From assembly GCA_023442485.1 (NCBI GenBank), contig JAEZZG010000053.1, forward strand, positions 1 to 5,670: a stretch of 5,670 nucleotides of DNA, in the 5' to 3' direction. The position numbers and the translations under genes are program-made. The notes below the pieces were generated by a model. It did no database searches, was not told where the DNA came from, and saw nothing but the letters and a program-made list of their open reading frames with translations. Shown here piece after piece: positions 5,631 through 5,670 of the stretch (positions within the stretch are counted from its first letter, which is position 1; the number at the start of each line of letters is the position of its first letter). Source of the DNA: Actinomycetes bacterium (GTDB taxonomy: Bacteria; Actinomycetota; Actinomycetes; Propionibacteriales; Propionibacteriaceae).

Positions 5631-5670
5631 AACCGGTCGGGAGCACACCCAAACACCATCCAGCATCTGG

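Noticed and set aside
5155..5666. Minus-strand open frames opposite the Pro-rich stalk and running to the right edge
   Set aside because: The Gly-Ser-Val repeats are just the reverse reading of the PEPT repeat, and one frame crosses the terminator hairpin.

Overview
The window carries most of a five-gene, same-strand locus from a GC-rich Gram-positive actinobacterium. The evidence is high GC with GC-rich third codon positions, purine-rich Shine-Dalgarno sites, a sortase (LPXTG-type) wall protein, and a domain family that I recall as restricted to Actinobacteria. I would guess Propionibacteriaceae or Actinomycetaceae, but the sequence does not settle this. The locus matches what I remember as the 'anchored repeat-type ABC transporter' group of NCBI/TIGRFAM families. 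In that group, one extracellular domain (TIGR03769, 'choice-of-anchor M') occurs inside the transporter's substrate-binding protein and again in neighbouring surface proteins. The families are catalogued, but I know of no demonstrated function for the shared domain.

Layout, all on + strand: (1) 1-758, the C-terminal part of a TroA/ZnuA-type metal-binding lipoprotein, cut by the left edge and carrying a partial copy of the shared domain just before the DPHLW metal site. (2) 777-1880, a secreted protein with one full shared domain, a Thr/Ala/Gly-rich stalk and a C-terminal membrane anchor. (3) 1873-2754, the ABC ATPase. (4) 2748-3638, the ABC-3 family permease. (5) After an 86-nt gap, 3725-5581, a large secreted protein with two shared domains, a Pro-Thr/Glu stalk and an LPRTG wall-sorting signal. 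A 14-bp perfect hairpin at 5596-5626 closes the unit. Genes 1 to 4 are tightly packed (18-nt gap, then 8-nt and 7-nt overlaps). Gene 5 may be read through or have its own promoter.

Working model (inference): the ATPase, permease and binding protein import a divalent metal, most likely Zn2+ or Mn2+. The membrane-anchored and wall-anchored proteins present the same domain farther out, perhaps to capture the metal or a metal-bearing ligand and pass it inward, or to organise the transporter in the envelope. A conserved His-x-His motif in all three full domain copies is the best candidate for a binding site. I found no RNA genes, insertion sequences, CRISPR arrays or convincing metal-regulator operators.
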